Positions 26,301 through 38,353 of a stretch of DNA of 64,000 nucleotides are shown here, one piece after another. The stretch is from Apus apus (taxonomy: Eukaryota; Chordata; Aves; Apodiformes; Apodidae), in NCBI RefSeq assembly GCF_020740795.1, contig NC_067285.1:21534241-21598240 (forward strand), in the 5' to 3' direction. Made by a program: the position numbers and the translations under genes. How positions within the stretch are numbered: the first letter of the stretch is position 1; every line of letters begins with the position of its first letter. The notes beneath the pieces were generated by a model. The model had not been told where the DNA came from and ran no database searches. It saw nothing but the letters and a program-made list of their open reading frames with translations.

Positions 26301-29300
26301 CGCTGTGTTTTCAGTGCTGCATGAGTATTATCTATGTATGCTGGAGCTAGCTTTAAACTTACCAGTGTGGCCTTGGTGGCAGCCTAGCTGCAAGGGGATG
26401 AAAACCTGCCAGGGTTAATTCCCCCCATGGCTCAGGAACAGCCCCTCTGAGCCCAGAGCCAAGGCTTGTAGCAGCATAACGCAGCTCTGGGCAGGGAGCA
26501 CCTGAATAGCAGGGTAGACCTTTGCCTGGGCTGACACACCTGTAAGGCTGATACAGTCCTTCTTTGCAGCATTGGTCTGTTGGATAAGATTAATGCTCAT
26601 ACACTATTTCCAGGAGCTGAGAGCTGGTGGTGGCTGTGCTGTGCAATGTGGATGCTGTGAAACAAGTTCCCATAGCTGTATGGCACATGCTGGTTGTGTG
26701 AGAAAGGGAATGTCACTCTGACTGCGAGCATTGGCAGAGTAGACCCATGGCTATAGTAAGGGCCTACAGAGCAGCTCTTAGAGCTCAGGGTATTCCTCTT
26801 TGAAGGAATACCCCAGTGCTCTGCAGAGGCTGACCCAGTGCTGGTGTCTTCCTGATCTGCAGAGCCTGCATTGGTTCTCTTACGAGCCCTGTCCTGACAC
26901 CAGTCCAGGCTTTGGCTGGCTGAACCTGGATTAAAGATTTATTCATTTCCTGTAGCTGAACACTGTTCTGATGATTTCCATGAATTATGTTCTATGCTGT
27001 AATTAATCAGGCAGCTGTTTATTAATCTGAACAGGATGCCAATTACCCTTGTAATCCTTGTACCCTTGTAGCAGAGAATAACAGATCGGTTCCTCAAATA
27101 TATTAGTGGAGGCACTGGTGAGAAACCAGGAACATGAATATTTGCTATCTCAGGGGCAAAATAGGTGGGCCTGCCTTTTGTCTGTCTTCCTTTCTTCCTG
27201 AAGTCTCTTCACCCCAGAAAAGAGGTGCAGTGATCCATCAACCCCTTGAAGACAGATTTTTATGTGTATATTCAGCAGTCGCATGAAACCACAGTGTGGT
27301 ATTTAACACCATGTTGATAGATTTGCTGGGATTTTGAAGGAACAGAATGGCCCATGTAGGTAACCAACTTGGGACCACTCCTTGTGGAATGAGGCATTGT
27401 GACCCAGACTGATGCACATCTTGTGGGCTGTATTTTTATATGCTAAGAAAAATATTTAATTCCCTGTATCAAGGAGAAGCACTCACTTGTGTAGTAGCCC
27501 ACTCAGTCCTATTAAAATCCCTTTCTACAAACCAGAGGCTGAGTATCTCTGAAATCAATCAAGTGCCAAAACTGTCATGTCATCTGGATTAACACATTGC
27601 TCACAAGGTATGCTAATAAACAAATTACACTGTGACTCTGTGGGTCTCTGACTTATTTTTTAATAAAGGAACCTGTTTCAAAGGCAGGTTTTAGGATTTT
27701 TTCAGCATTGAATTAAACTAATTAAATTTCTGTATTAGTGTTATTTTTAGAGCAGCTTTAATGTGCTAAAGCATGTTACAAAGTCAGCATCTTGCTAGCT
27801 ACCTTTACAACTAAAGGCAACAGTTCTTCAAATGCCACATTTTGTGGCTATTTGGAACAGGTGTGGGGTATCTGCAGATCAACTCATTACACTTAAAACT
27901 TAACAGGATTTGATATATCAGCCTCATAATTTGTTGGTATGGTTGATTTTTCTGTAGTACCATTGAACAAAGTTGTTCAGCGTGATTTAGTCTCAGTCTA
28001 GGATTCATGCATCACCACTCTACAAATCAAAGCCAGTCTCTGGAAAAGTGTAAGTAGGAGGAGGGAAATGCAGTTTGAATGAAGCAGTGATGCAAGAACA
28101 CTCAAGCCTCCCCAGGTCCTGCTGCTCCCCACCTCTGAAATCTGCATTGCTGTATAAAGTCTATTTTGGAAAAATAGTTCAGCTCCTTGCAAGGTCACTG
28201 CACAGACTTTCATTAGAGTTAGACTGGGGCTGGTGTAGCTGATGCCTCCAGACTCCAAGTAGCATATAAGTTTGTGTGTGTTGGCTCCAGCCTGCTGTTG
28301 GGAAGTGACATGCACTCACTGAAGAAAAGAGCTGCTTGTGGTTTATATCTCCCTTGTTTAATGTCTGTCTTTGGGCTTTTCTGTACCTACCTACATTTCC
28401 TTTCTTGCCTGTGCAAAACTGAGAGTTCATGGCCAAGGTTTTGTGAAAATGGATGGCATGTGTATCAACAGGAGGAAGTAGAGTGCAGGCATTTTAAATG
28501 GCCATCCGCCCACATAGTAGTGGGCAGTGTTTCACCAAGTCAGTTCTGCAGTGCTCTTTGGTAGGCAGTGCCTGGGAAAGAAACAAAGTCGAAATAGTGG
28601 GTAAGGACAAAAGTCTGTCAAGTGTTCTGCTTTGTATTTAAAGCACTTGACTACTGCTTTAATGTGGGGAAATGCTTGGGAGGAGTGTATGGCATTAGCT
28701 TCCTCATTTCAGATTGCCAGCTGTAGGATAGCTGGCTTTGGATTTTGAAACTGAAATACGGTTCAGGAGAAATTGGACTTTACTACACACAGTTTTCTAA
28801 CTAGCAGAGCTGCCATATTCATTGGGAGAGAGGAAGGCAGGCATTCAAGTATCACCACTGCCTTAAAAAATATTCTTACTTGAGCACAATTTCTTCTTTC
28901 CAATGGAGGAAGACACTATACTGCTCAGATGACAGTGGGTTTCTGGGCTGGGTGCTGTGCCACTCCTGAACTGGCATGTCTAGAGAGGGCACCTACCATT
29001 GTGTTTATGTGCAAAAGTGAAAAGAGGAAGTGGAGTCAGTAAAATGCATCTAAGTATGTGGATGATCCAGCTAGTCATTTATGTTTTTTAAAAAAATTGG
29101 ATTTAAGAAGTGCTGATGGAGGAGTAGGGCAGAAAAATGCAATCAAATTGATGAAACCCTGGTGCACCACATGATCTTGCCCTCCTTGCTTTTCAAATCC
29201 CACACATTCTGCCAGAAATAAAAGGCACCTTTCTCATCACAGATTTTCAAAACAAGCCTGTCTCTCAAAAGGAAGAAACAACTGCTTTGGATCAACTTTA

Positions 29301-31594
29301 CAAAAAAAAGAAGTTGTTGAAGCTGTGGTGCTCTGATGTCAGCCAAACAAAAGACCTTGTTTCTTCTATCTGTTTGTAGCTGGACTGGCCCTCATACAAA
29401 CACTGAGGAAGCCAAGGCTCAAAGGGCTAAGCTGGTAACAGGTATAACTCAACTCTTCTGCCCAACAAAAAAAAACCCACAACACAGGGACAGGAATTAA
29501 AATTGCAGCAAATTAATCCTGCTGGGAAGTGTATACTGAGTATGTTGAGATTCCCAGCCCATGCCAGCCCTGGGGCTCAGGAACCAGCAGCAGGTACCTA
29601 TCAACATTTTCCATGGGAAGAGCTCATGCAATTCCTTGCTGTAATGTTTTCCTGATGTGCTAGCCTGGTCAGGGCCCTTGTCACTGTGAAGATGGAGAGT
29701 GTGGGAAAGATTTATCATGTAACTGGACAACTCAACTAAAACAACTTTAAACACTTATACTTCTCTATTACTTTATTTTCAAAAGCCAAGCAAAACCTTT
29801 TCAAACAAAAAGAGCAAAACCTTCTTTGCAATTTAATTAATCTGCTCTGCTTAAAACTGAGCTGTATGCAAAGACCAAAATGTGCTTCTAGATGTTAGTC
29901 TCTTCCTATTTCCCCCCTCCCTGCATGCATGTACAGGCTAGCTGGAGATAAAGATTCCAACCTCCGACAGTGGGATGGAGAGATGTATTTAAAAGGGACA
30001 AGTGTACTATTCAGACAACTGAAAGTCAGGGGGGGGGTTTAGAACCAGTAACCAAACACACCAGAGGAAAAGTTCTTTGCTTCAGGTTTACCATTTTGTT
30101 ATCTCTAGCAAGACTAAGAGGAGATTTTGTGATTCAGTACAACTGTACTGATGTCGCTACAGAAACCCTTTTCACTCTCCAGATATTTATACCACAGCTA
30201 GGTTGATTAAGACTTGAGAAATCTTTATTATCCTGTAAGACTTGTCTTTGCAGTTACACGGGTTTAACAATTTGCTTAAACTGATGCAACTTTGTTGTTG
30301 CCACTTGGGGAGGATGCACCGTTTGCATCAGATGTCTCTGTTCAGTTGAGGCAGGAGTGTCCATGCACGAAGTGCCAGAAGAAACAATCAAAGCACATGC
30401 CACTATTCACTAAATTCCCCCTACTATTAATATTATATTTAACAATCTTGAATAAACATAGGTTGCTAGATTCAACACCAACCGTGATGATAGAATTAAA
30501 CAGATGTATTTTTCTTCCCCCAAGAAGATGTGGGAAATTACCTCGGGAAATGCATTAAATTTGGGATGGTAAGTTTTACAGGAATTTGTCGCAGCATTTT
30601 GCAGGCACATGGCTGAAAATTATCTGCCTAAAAAATCTGGTAGCTTCTGAGCCAGCTCACAAAACAAACAGCTGTCAGTACCTGCTAGGGGGTGGTCACC
30701 TACCTTAAGAGGAGAGCTGAAAATAGAAGCATCTGATTTAACCTGGGAATCTCTAAGTCTCTTAAAGGAGGAGGATCCTGTTGAAAGAGCTTGCTTCCTG
30801 AATGCATCAGGGCCATGAGACCTACAGGTAAAATAGAATGAGACAAACATTCTTTACCTATAAGCATCCAGACAATTCTAAGGATCGACTGATTTGTTTT
30901 ACAGAGAACCCTGTGAGAGGTCCTACTTGCCCCTAAGAAAAAAGAAAGAGAGAAAATATTTTCTTCTAAATTTTTTACAGAAAAAGAAAAGTGACTGTGA
31001 GGTGTTCTGTCTGTATCTAGCAGCCACGGTAATTTTCAGTCATCATGACATGCACATTACTTTTGTTTCCTCTTCTCTTACACAAAAGATGCCAGTTATG
31101 CATGTTTAACTTGGCAAGTGCTGACCCTGACCCCTGTTCATGAACACAGTATTTGTCAAGGTATGTTTTCTTAATTTGAGTGCTGGTGTGGGATTGTCTT
31201 TATATTTTGAAAGACTAACATGCTGAGAGGCAGCTATAGTGCAAGTGTTGCTGTGGCCATTTCCATCTGAAGGAGCAGGTTTCATAGGATGGATAAAGCT
31301 TCCTTTTCTGAAGATGTGAGAAGCATGTAAACACAGCTGAGCAAGGTACCTTTGAGTTTGTTGTATTGTTTCAGTTTGCCTTCAAGATCTGTTTTACATA
31401 TATTGCAGAATAGTGTGTATTGGTCTTGACATGAATGAATGGATTTCCTGTTTCCCTAGCAGTGATTCTTTACTTACCAACTGATTATACCCTCAACAGC
31501 AAATACAGAAACCTGACTGCAGCAAAGGTGTGTTGAGAGTCAGCTACTGCAGCACATGCATCTTTTTTCTGTGATTACCACTTTTTATTTGTAA

Positions 31595-31660
31595 AACTGT
31601 AGTTTGATAGAGAAGGACTGTCACATTAACTGTAGTTTGATAGAGAAGGACTGTCACATT
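31595..31660 (+). repeat. 33-bp exact tandem duplication
   Basis: Two identical head-to-tail copies, 31595-31627 and 31628-31660, each beginning AACTGTAGTTTGATAG and ending CTGTCACATT. The perfect identity points to a recent duplication. Confidence 0.95.
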
Positions 31661-34600
31661 CAGAAACTTTGCTTGATTACTTTTTGACAGACTGAAAGTA
31701 AGCCAAGAAACCTATGCTTTGCTTAATGCCTGCATCAAAAGAGGCTCAGAGTATTTAGGAAGCTTTCAAGTATATAACATAGCTAGTTAGTGTCATATAC
31801 TCCCTAGACAAACTGAATTATCAATTGCTGAGCTTCTGTAAATGGGATATCAAAATAATGTCACAATCTTTTAACTTTAGCTGAGGAAATGTCCAAATGT
31901 GATACGAAATGGAAAAAAAGAGGACTTACAGTGTAACAGTTGTTTTTGTTCCCCTCTGAGAAATGGAGAACATTTTTTTCCACTTACTTTTAGCTTGATG
32001 CTACTCCTTTAATTTATCTGTGAACTTACAGTGCATATTAGAGCCTGTCAGACTGTCAGCTTTGGTAATGGCAGAAAAAAGAACAAAGTGTGAAAAAGAA
32101 AAAAAAATGCTCCTGCAGGTTACTATGAAAGCAGGAGGAAAATATACTTGTAACCTGAGAAATAGGGGAGGCCAGACAAAATATCCTCAGTAGTCCTTGC
32201 AGGCATTGTTATCTATAAAAGGCATCTTCTGCCTTCTGAAGTGTATTAGTTATGTTCACACATGAGGTCTTAGCCATAATTGTCTCCTGCTTTATAGCAA
32301 GTAATGTTAACAGCTGTTGCAAAGTGTTTCCCTACTGACGCTGTCTTCCATGTATGTATGTATGTACCAGCGATTTGTCTCACAAACAATTAATTCACTT
32401 TTGAATAAGGCTTTAATATCAGGCTGTAAGACTGCAAAGAGAAAACTTTGGACACCATCAGTTCAAAGTCTCTTGTGGAAGGGATTAGCCAAAGATTGGA
32501 AAGCGCTCAATCCAAATGGAGGAAAGTTGTTTTCCAGAGCTCGTGATTCCTCAGGGCAGCTTTGCTTTCAGCTTCCCAGTGTTCAATGTCTGGGAAAGCT
32601 CCATGCATCTTGCACAGTGCCCTGTTGAGTTAGAAGCAGAGCAAGGGGAAAGGAGGCAGCTGTGTGCTGTCCCTTCCTTTGTGCTAAAGCAGTATTTGCT
32701 CTGTCTGTTTCACAGGCTCAGTGTTTTGGAACAAATAACAATGGTTGTTTGTTGTGATTTCTTTGGGGGTGCCTAGTATGTATGACTGACCAGTATACTG
32801 TGAAACAGTGATCTTCTAGGAGGAAGAGGAACTTAAGATATAAGAATTACCTGCAGTTTGCCATAGTGTCATAGTGGCAGAGCATGAGAAACTGCTCTTC
32901 TGCACATCCAATTATTACTTAGACAAAAAGCCATATGTGTGCTTTTAAAAATTGCCTTTGTTTGTGATTTCTGAGTGCATTATTGCATGTGAAATGACAA
33001 TTAAATCTTTGGCAAGTCAGAATGTAGCTGAACAGCTGGGTCCCACTGCATCAGCAGTGATAAAATCTCTAGAGTGCTTTGTTTTGTTATTCAGACTGTG
33101 TTAGATTCAAGCAAGGGTGCATTTTACTTTCTGTGCAATCAGAAAGAAAACCATGCTGGATACGACTTCTAGGGTACCACATGACTCAGCACTGAAAAGC
33201 AGACACTTCTAGGGTGCAACACAGACGCTCTTTGATTTTTAGTCCCCAGCGAGAGCTTAAGACAGGAAACAAATGAAAATGTTGCAGTTCTGCTTCAGGG
33301 TATATGCAAGAGCCTGTCTCTCTCATATGAAATACCACATTCTGAAAATTGTGTATAACAGAGGCAGAGGAATTTTTAACAGCAATTTCCTTCCTCTAAA
33401 ATAAGACAGGAGGCGGGGGGCCTGAAGTACATCCCTGTAAGGGAGAAACCATCTTAGTGGCAATCTTGTAATCTCTGTAGGATTTCTTATTGAACCTGTT
33501 TCTTCGTAGCAGAGAACTGCTGAAATTGTCAGATACTATTTTTCATGGTCTTTTCAGCAGTAACTGCAGCTTTTGTGTGTTGGGACATCCACAAGGAAAA
33601 ATACATGCCTGTCTCATGCTATAAGTTGGCTGGAAAAAAAATAATAGATGAGTGTTTATGAACTCCTGTGCCTTTCCAAGCCATAGCCCAAAGGACAAAG
33701 AAAAGCAAATAATCACACCTGCACTCCCTCTTGTTGGCCAGGGGATCAGCACACACGTCTGGTCTGCACAAACCAGAAGACACGGGTTTTTTTCAGTCTC
33801 TTGAAATACATTTTAAGGTAGAAGTGCAAATGTTCACCTTGCTTTGCTTGCCTCCTGACTTTCATCACCTCTTCCGTGCTTTCAGCATCTGGTGGTTGAT
33901 AAAGTCAAAAGCAAGATTTCTTTGGAAATTTCTGCAATTTGTGGTATTCCTAAGCTGAAAGGAGAAGGAATGGGAATGAGGTTTGCTCCAATTTAATGCA
34001 GTTAAACATAATGTGCTGAAGCCCCTTTGTCATTTAAAGCATGTTACATTAGCAAATCTGGGGAGCTGTGGCTGTGTTAACAGCCTGGGAGTGTGGCGTG
34101 CAGTAGAATGTGCTCAGAAATTGTGGGAGCAGGGAGCCTGAGAGCTGCTGCTTGGCAAAGAGCCCAGCACTTGGCAGGGCACTCAGAAACAAATCTAGAC
34201 AAAACAGAACCATCCCCAATTAATGCAGAGATGCACTAAGCAAGGCTTTCTTACCTGGAGTAGTCCCACCACATCATTCGCCTGGTTTCTAGAGACTGGG
34301 CATCTTCTTGGAGCATTTGATTCAGGTGCTTGTCATTGAGAGCATCACCCTGCTTCCCCCCCAGTCTCTCCTCTCATAGTGTTCTTGTTCTTCTTCCTTT
34401 CCATTTGAAGATGCAAATTGTTTTTGAACTTGGGAGTCCCAAACACTGCCCTAAGAGGATCCTTACTGAATTTGGGAATTATTTCTGCATCTTAGTTTAA
34501 GAAGTGATAATCCATACAGAACAGAAGCTCCTCTGGCAAGAAGCACTGATTACTGACAGTTGTCTTGTGAGCCCACGTCAGAACCTGTCCTCTGCATTGG

Positions 34601-35068
34601 CTCAGGTCACTGAGGTGTCCACGTGAATAGCTGAGCAGAGATTTTGTAGCAACCTGCACCATTCCTCAAATTCTCTTACGAGCCCATGCACAGTAATTTT
34701 TTCCTCCTGACACCAAACTGTCATACCTCTGTCTTGTAAGACTGCAATAGGCTATGTCTGAGGAAAACTCTTCTTTATCAGAAGGATGAAGACAGACATC
34801 AAGTTTGCATGCTGTGCTATGACTAACTGTTGTTTTGACCTCGGGTATGCCTTTGGGAGAGAGCTGGGCTGATCAGGAGGTCAAAATTGTTGTTTGCAAA
34901 GGTTAGGTGTTACAATGAATTTTGAGACAGTCTTAATTCAAGTCATTTGATAGAAGCTTAACAAAACTTCAAGTCTGGTAAATCCATGAGACAGAACCAG
35001 GACTGCATCTACCTTAAAAACCCAGAAATTATATTCAGGGTCCTGAACCTCAGATCACTGGCAACATT

Positions 35069-35088
35069 AAAAAAAAAAAAAAAAAAAA
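35069..35088 (+). repeat. Poly(A) tract, A20
   Basis: Uninterrupted A20 in intergenic DNA. No recognisable retroelement body lies immediately upstream. Confidence 0.9.
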
Positions 35089-36599
35089 GAATGCAGGGGC
35101 TAGGAAGTGAAGTACCACATGTGGAGAATGGTGTGGCACCAGCTAGAGTTACACTTATAGAGATCCTTCTTCAGACATCTGTGGAGAACTTTGTCCCAGT
35201 AGAGTCACTTTGCACCAGCTCAGCGTTGATGTGCTGCCATGGTGGCTTGGAGGATATGTGGTATCACTGTTACCTTTGTGAAACCAAGGTCTCAACATTT
35301 TGACTTTGCAGAGCTAAGGGCAAAGCATTTTACTCTATTTGATGTTCTAAATCCCCAGGCTCCCCTAAGTATCACTCTCTGCTTGCCCCTGCACACTGTA
35401 CAAAGGGACTGAGCACAGTAATTACTTAATTGCCTGACTGCATGTCATTAGCTCACAGGGTAATTACAACAACTACTGTTAATTAATAGTATTTCTTGCT
35501 AGCTGAAAAACAGGTTATAGGCAATAATTTTATTTTCACCAAGGAAGTCTCTAAATTTTAGAGATCCTGAATTAATTTAATAGGCTTTAATACACATATT
35601 CTTGTTTAACAGAGTATCAAAGATGGTGTCAGCTGTCAAGCCTTACCATAGGTATGTGTGCATGAGATCTTCCTATGAAATGAAAATGTATATAGTCTGA
35701 TGGCAAAATGTCCGAGAAAAAAGCACAACAATTATATTAATGTTCTTTAGAGTTTATTCAGTTAAAAATTATTTATGTAAAAATACATGAAGCAAATACT
35801 TCTCTTGTAGATCTATTACCTCAGCTATTTCCTCAAGAGGATCCCTGGAAGTAATTGTGTAAGTATTTTTAGAACAGTAGTTTTAGACATGCAATGCATT
35901 GTTGGACAAAGTCTAGAGAATTGATGACTAAAAGGCTGCAGACTCTCCCTTTTACTTTGTTGGCAGGAAAGTCACTGCCTGCCCTTGTTCGGGGTTCTGG
36001 CCAAAAGTTCCTTTACTCTAGGAGGCACTGAAGGATCTGACATTCACACAGGTAAATATACCTCTTACACTGATGGACATTTTATGAATGCATCTTTGTG
36101 TTCAAGATCATAAACTACTAAGTATTATATGTGTAAGGATAAGCCAGGTAGGAAGTTTCCCTGGAGGTCTCAGTGGTGTTTAAGATCCAATAGGAGGACC
36201 CATCAATTAACGTAATTATTTTGGAGCAAGTACTGTGTTGAATTAAGATGAGGGAGATGTTAAGTGTTCCCAGGGTGAGCAGTTCAGTTTCTCTCAGCTC
36301 TAAGAGTACCATGACTTAGTATTTAATTATTTTTTTCCTCAGCTCTTCCTTTTTTCCCCACCATTAGGTTGGTTCCCTTGGTACCAACACAGGAAGGGAG
36401 CTGCAGGTCCAGCCTGTGGTTGTTCAGCCGATGTTTGCTCAACTTATGGAGAAAACTTACCATGAGCTGTTTTACAAATTTACTCTCACATTGAATCAAC
36501 TATATCTCCAAACTAAAACAGAATTATAGAAAAAGCTCAACCAGAAGAAAAAAGCCCCTTGCTTTCAGGGTGGGTAGATCTGAAAACCTTACCTAACCC

Positions 36600-37920
36600 G
36601 CGCCACGACTGAAGCAGCAGGCACGCGTTGCTCCGCGTTCAGGTCGGCGCTGTTCGGACTCCTGCGAGTCCCCAGAGCCTGCCGCCCTCCCTCCGGCCCC
36701 TGGGACCGGCTTCTTTGGCCCGAGCGGGGTGGTTAGTGGGGTTTGACTGGTGTTTTTGCAAGAGCTGTATTAGCCCCGTGTTTCATCTCCTTTGTGTTCT
36801 CGCCTCTGTCATCTTTCCTGACTAAAATAGTTTTAGTGGGAAGTGCTATTGTCAAGTTTAGTATTTCTTTCCGATCGACAACGGAATTATTTCTGCCTCA
36901 CGCAACGTCCGTGCAGCACGTCCTGGGGGAAAAATCCCGCCTTTTGGCGTAACTCCTGCTCTCCCGCCGCCTTGGGCGGAGCGCGCAGGTACGGCAGGAA
37001 AGCCCTTTCGTTACAGCCCCTTCAAACCACAAAGCGCCCCGCAGCCCGGCCCGCCCCGCAGCCCCGCCAGCCCCGCCGCCCCGCAGCCCGGCCCGGCCCG
37101 CCCCGCAGCCCCGCCAGCCCCGCCGCCCCGCGCTGGCCCGGACGCTGGGACCGGGCTCGGGGCGCGGCGCTTCCGGGCGGCGCGGCGCTGGGGCCCGGAA
37201 GCGGGGCGGCGGAAGTCGGGCTCAGCTGGCGGGGGGGTGGCGCAGGTGAAGCTGGGAAGCGCGGAGCCATCTTGCTGCCCGCACCGGGCAGGGACCCGCT
37301 GCCGCCGCCGCCGCTGCCGCCGGGACCGCGAAGCGCCGCCGGGCCGGGCACGGGGGGCGTCCGCGCGCGGGGCCCCGCTGGCCATGGGCACCTAGATCCG
37401 CGGGGTCCGAGCCGCGACGGGAGCGGCGGCGGCGCCTGCCTGCACCGCCCCCAGCCCTCGCTCCTGACCGGCCGGCCACCCGAGCCGGGCTCTCCCCGCC
37501 TGCCGCCGCCCGCGCCCCCGTGAGGCCGGAGCCGCTGCCCGCCGCCCGCTCCCGCCGGTGACGACCCGCCGGGAGGTCGCGCCTGCCCCCGCCCCGGGCG
37601 CTCCGGCCGCCGGGCCGTTCTTAAGCCTCCGCCAGCGGGAGGGAAGTTGTCCCCCCCACTCCGCTGCCCCTTCCCGCCCTCCCTCCGGTTCCTGCACCGA
37701 GAGTGAGAAAAGCACACCCTCAGGGACCCCTGGCCCTGCGCACAGATACCTGCTGTCCCCCAGCGGCAGCCCCGGAGGAGGAGCCGGCCCCTCTCCTCCC
37801 GCAGCGCCGGGCCGCTGGCGTCGGAAGGCTCCAGAGCCGGCGGGCGCCTGTCCCGCCGGGAAGCAGCTCCCGCGGGCCGAGCGGGCCCCTGCGCCTCCAG
37901 GTCGTCCTGTGGACATCAGC
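36600..37920 (+). promoter_or_regulatory. ZSWIM8: ZSWIM8 CpG-island promoter and 5' UTR
   Basis: About 1.3 kb of very CpG-rich DNA, the only strong island in the window, ending about 260 bases before the ZSWIM8 start. ETS-type motifs occur at 37170-37177 (CTTCCGGG), 37194-37202 (CCCGGAAGC) and 37210-37216 (CGGAAGT), and a YY1-type GCCATCTTG at 37266-37274. There is no TATA box. Transcription probably starts near 37200-37300. The long open frames across the island on both strands are a by-product of high GC. A 5' UTR intron between island and start codon is possible. Confidence 0.75.
37037..37125. repeat. C-rich tandem repeat in the CpG island
   Basis: Two head-to-tail copies (42 and 47 bases; 37037-37078 and 37079-37125) starting CCCCGCAGCCCGG and ending CCAGCCCCGCCG. 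The second copy has an extra CCCGG. The complementary strand has many G3-G4 runs, so G-quadruplex formation is plausible. Confidence 0.85.
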
Positions 37921-38170
37921 GCTTTTTTAACTTTTTAAAGAACTTGAGGTTGTTTTTTTTTCCTGGAATTTTTACGAGCTTCCCCTTAGTTGATTTCCTG
38001 CTTCTCCCACCTCAGATAGCACTGGCTCTGGTGTTCCTGGTACTCTAGTATGGGGTTTGGATCGGAACTGAAATTTTAAGTCTTGCAGAGGCCCTCGAGT
38101 CCATCCACCTGTTAAACGTCAACAGCGCTGTTTTTGTCTTTCTTCTGTTTTCCCTCGCGTCGCCCATTGG

Positions 38171-38176
38171 ATGTGA
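38171..38176 (+). promoter_or_regulatory. Start-stop element touching the ZSWIM8 start codon
   Basis: ATG at 38171 is followed at once by TGA (38174-38176). The A of TGA is the first base of the main ATG (38176). No AG lies between 38125 and 38176, so a splice acceptor cannot separate the two; both are in the same exon. Confidence 0.7.
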
Positions 38177-38353
38177 TGGAACTCATGTTCGCAGAGTGGG
38201 AGGACGGGGAGAGGTTTTCGTTTGAGGACTCTGATCGCTTTGAGGAAGACTCTCTTTGTTCCTTCATCTCTGAGGCGGAGAGCCTTTGCCAGAACTGGAG
38301 AGGATGGAGGAAGCAATCAGCTGGGCCCAATTCCCCCACTGTCAAAATGAAAG
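38176..38353 (+). CDS. ZSWIM8: ZSWIM8 exon 1, coding part
   Basis: Encodes a very acidic N-terminal segment ([20 protein letters not shown]), then [19 protein letters not shown] and VKMK. Donor GTGAGG at 38354. Phase 1 exit. Confidence 0.95.

Larger units (their letters stand above)
22628..36600. other. Intergenic region, protease to ZSWIM8
   Basis: About 14 kb without a gene I can support. It holds simple sequence (a T-rich run at 23353-23382, a G9 run near 30031, A20 at 35069-35088), one 33-base tandem duplication (31595-31660) and AT-rich stretches with TAATTA-like motifs near 26925-27075 and 35410-35510. Short open frames here lack motifs and splice support. No CR1 copy is evident in this stretch. 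Confidence 0.6.

Noticed and set aside
36843..37916. Open frames of 170-230 codons on both strands across the ZSWIM8 CpG island
   Set aside because: They are low-complexity Pro/Ala/Gly/Arg translations caused by high GC, overlap each other on both strands and show no domain.
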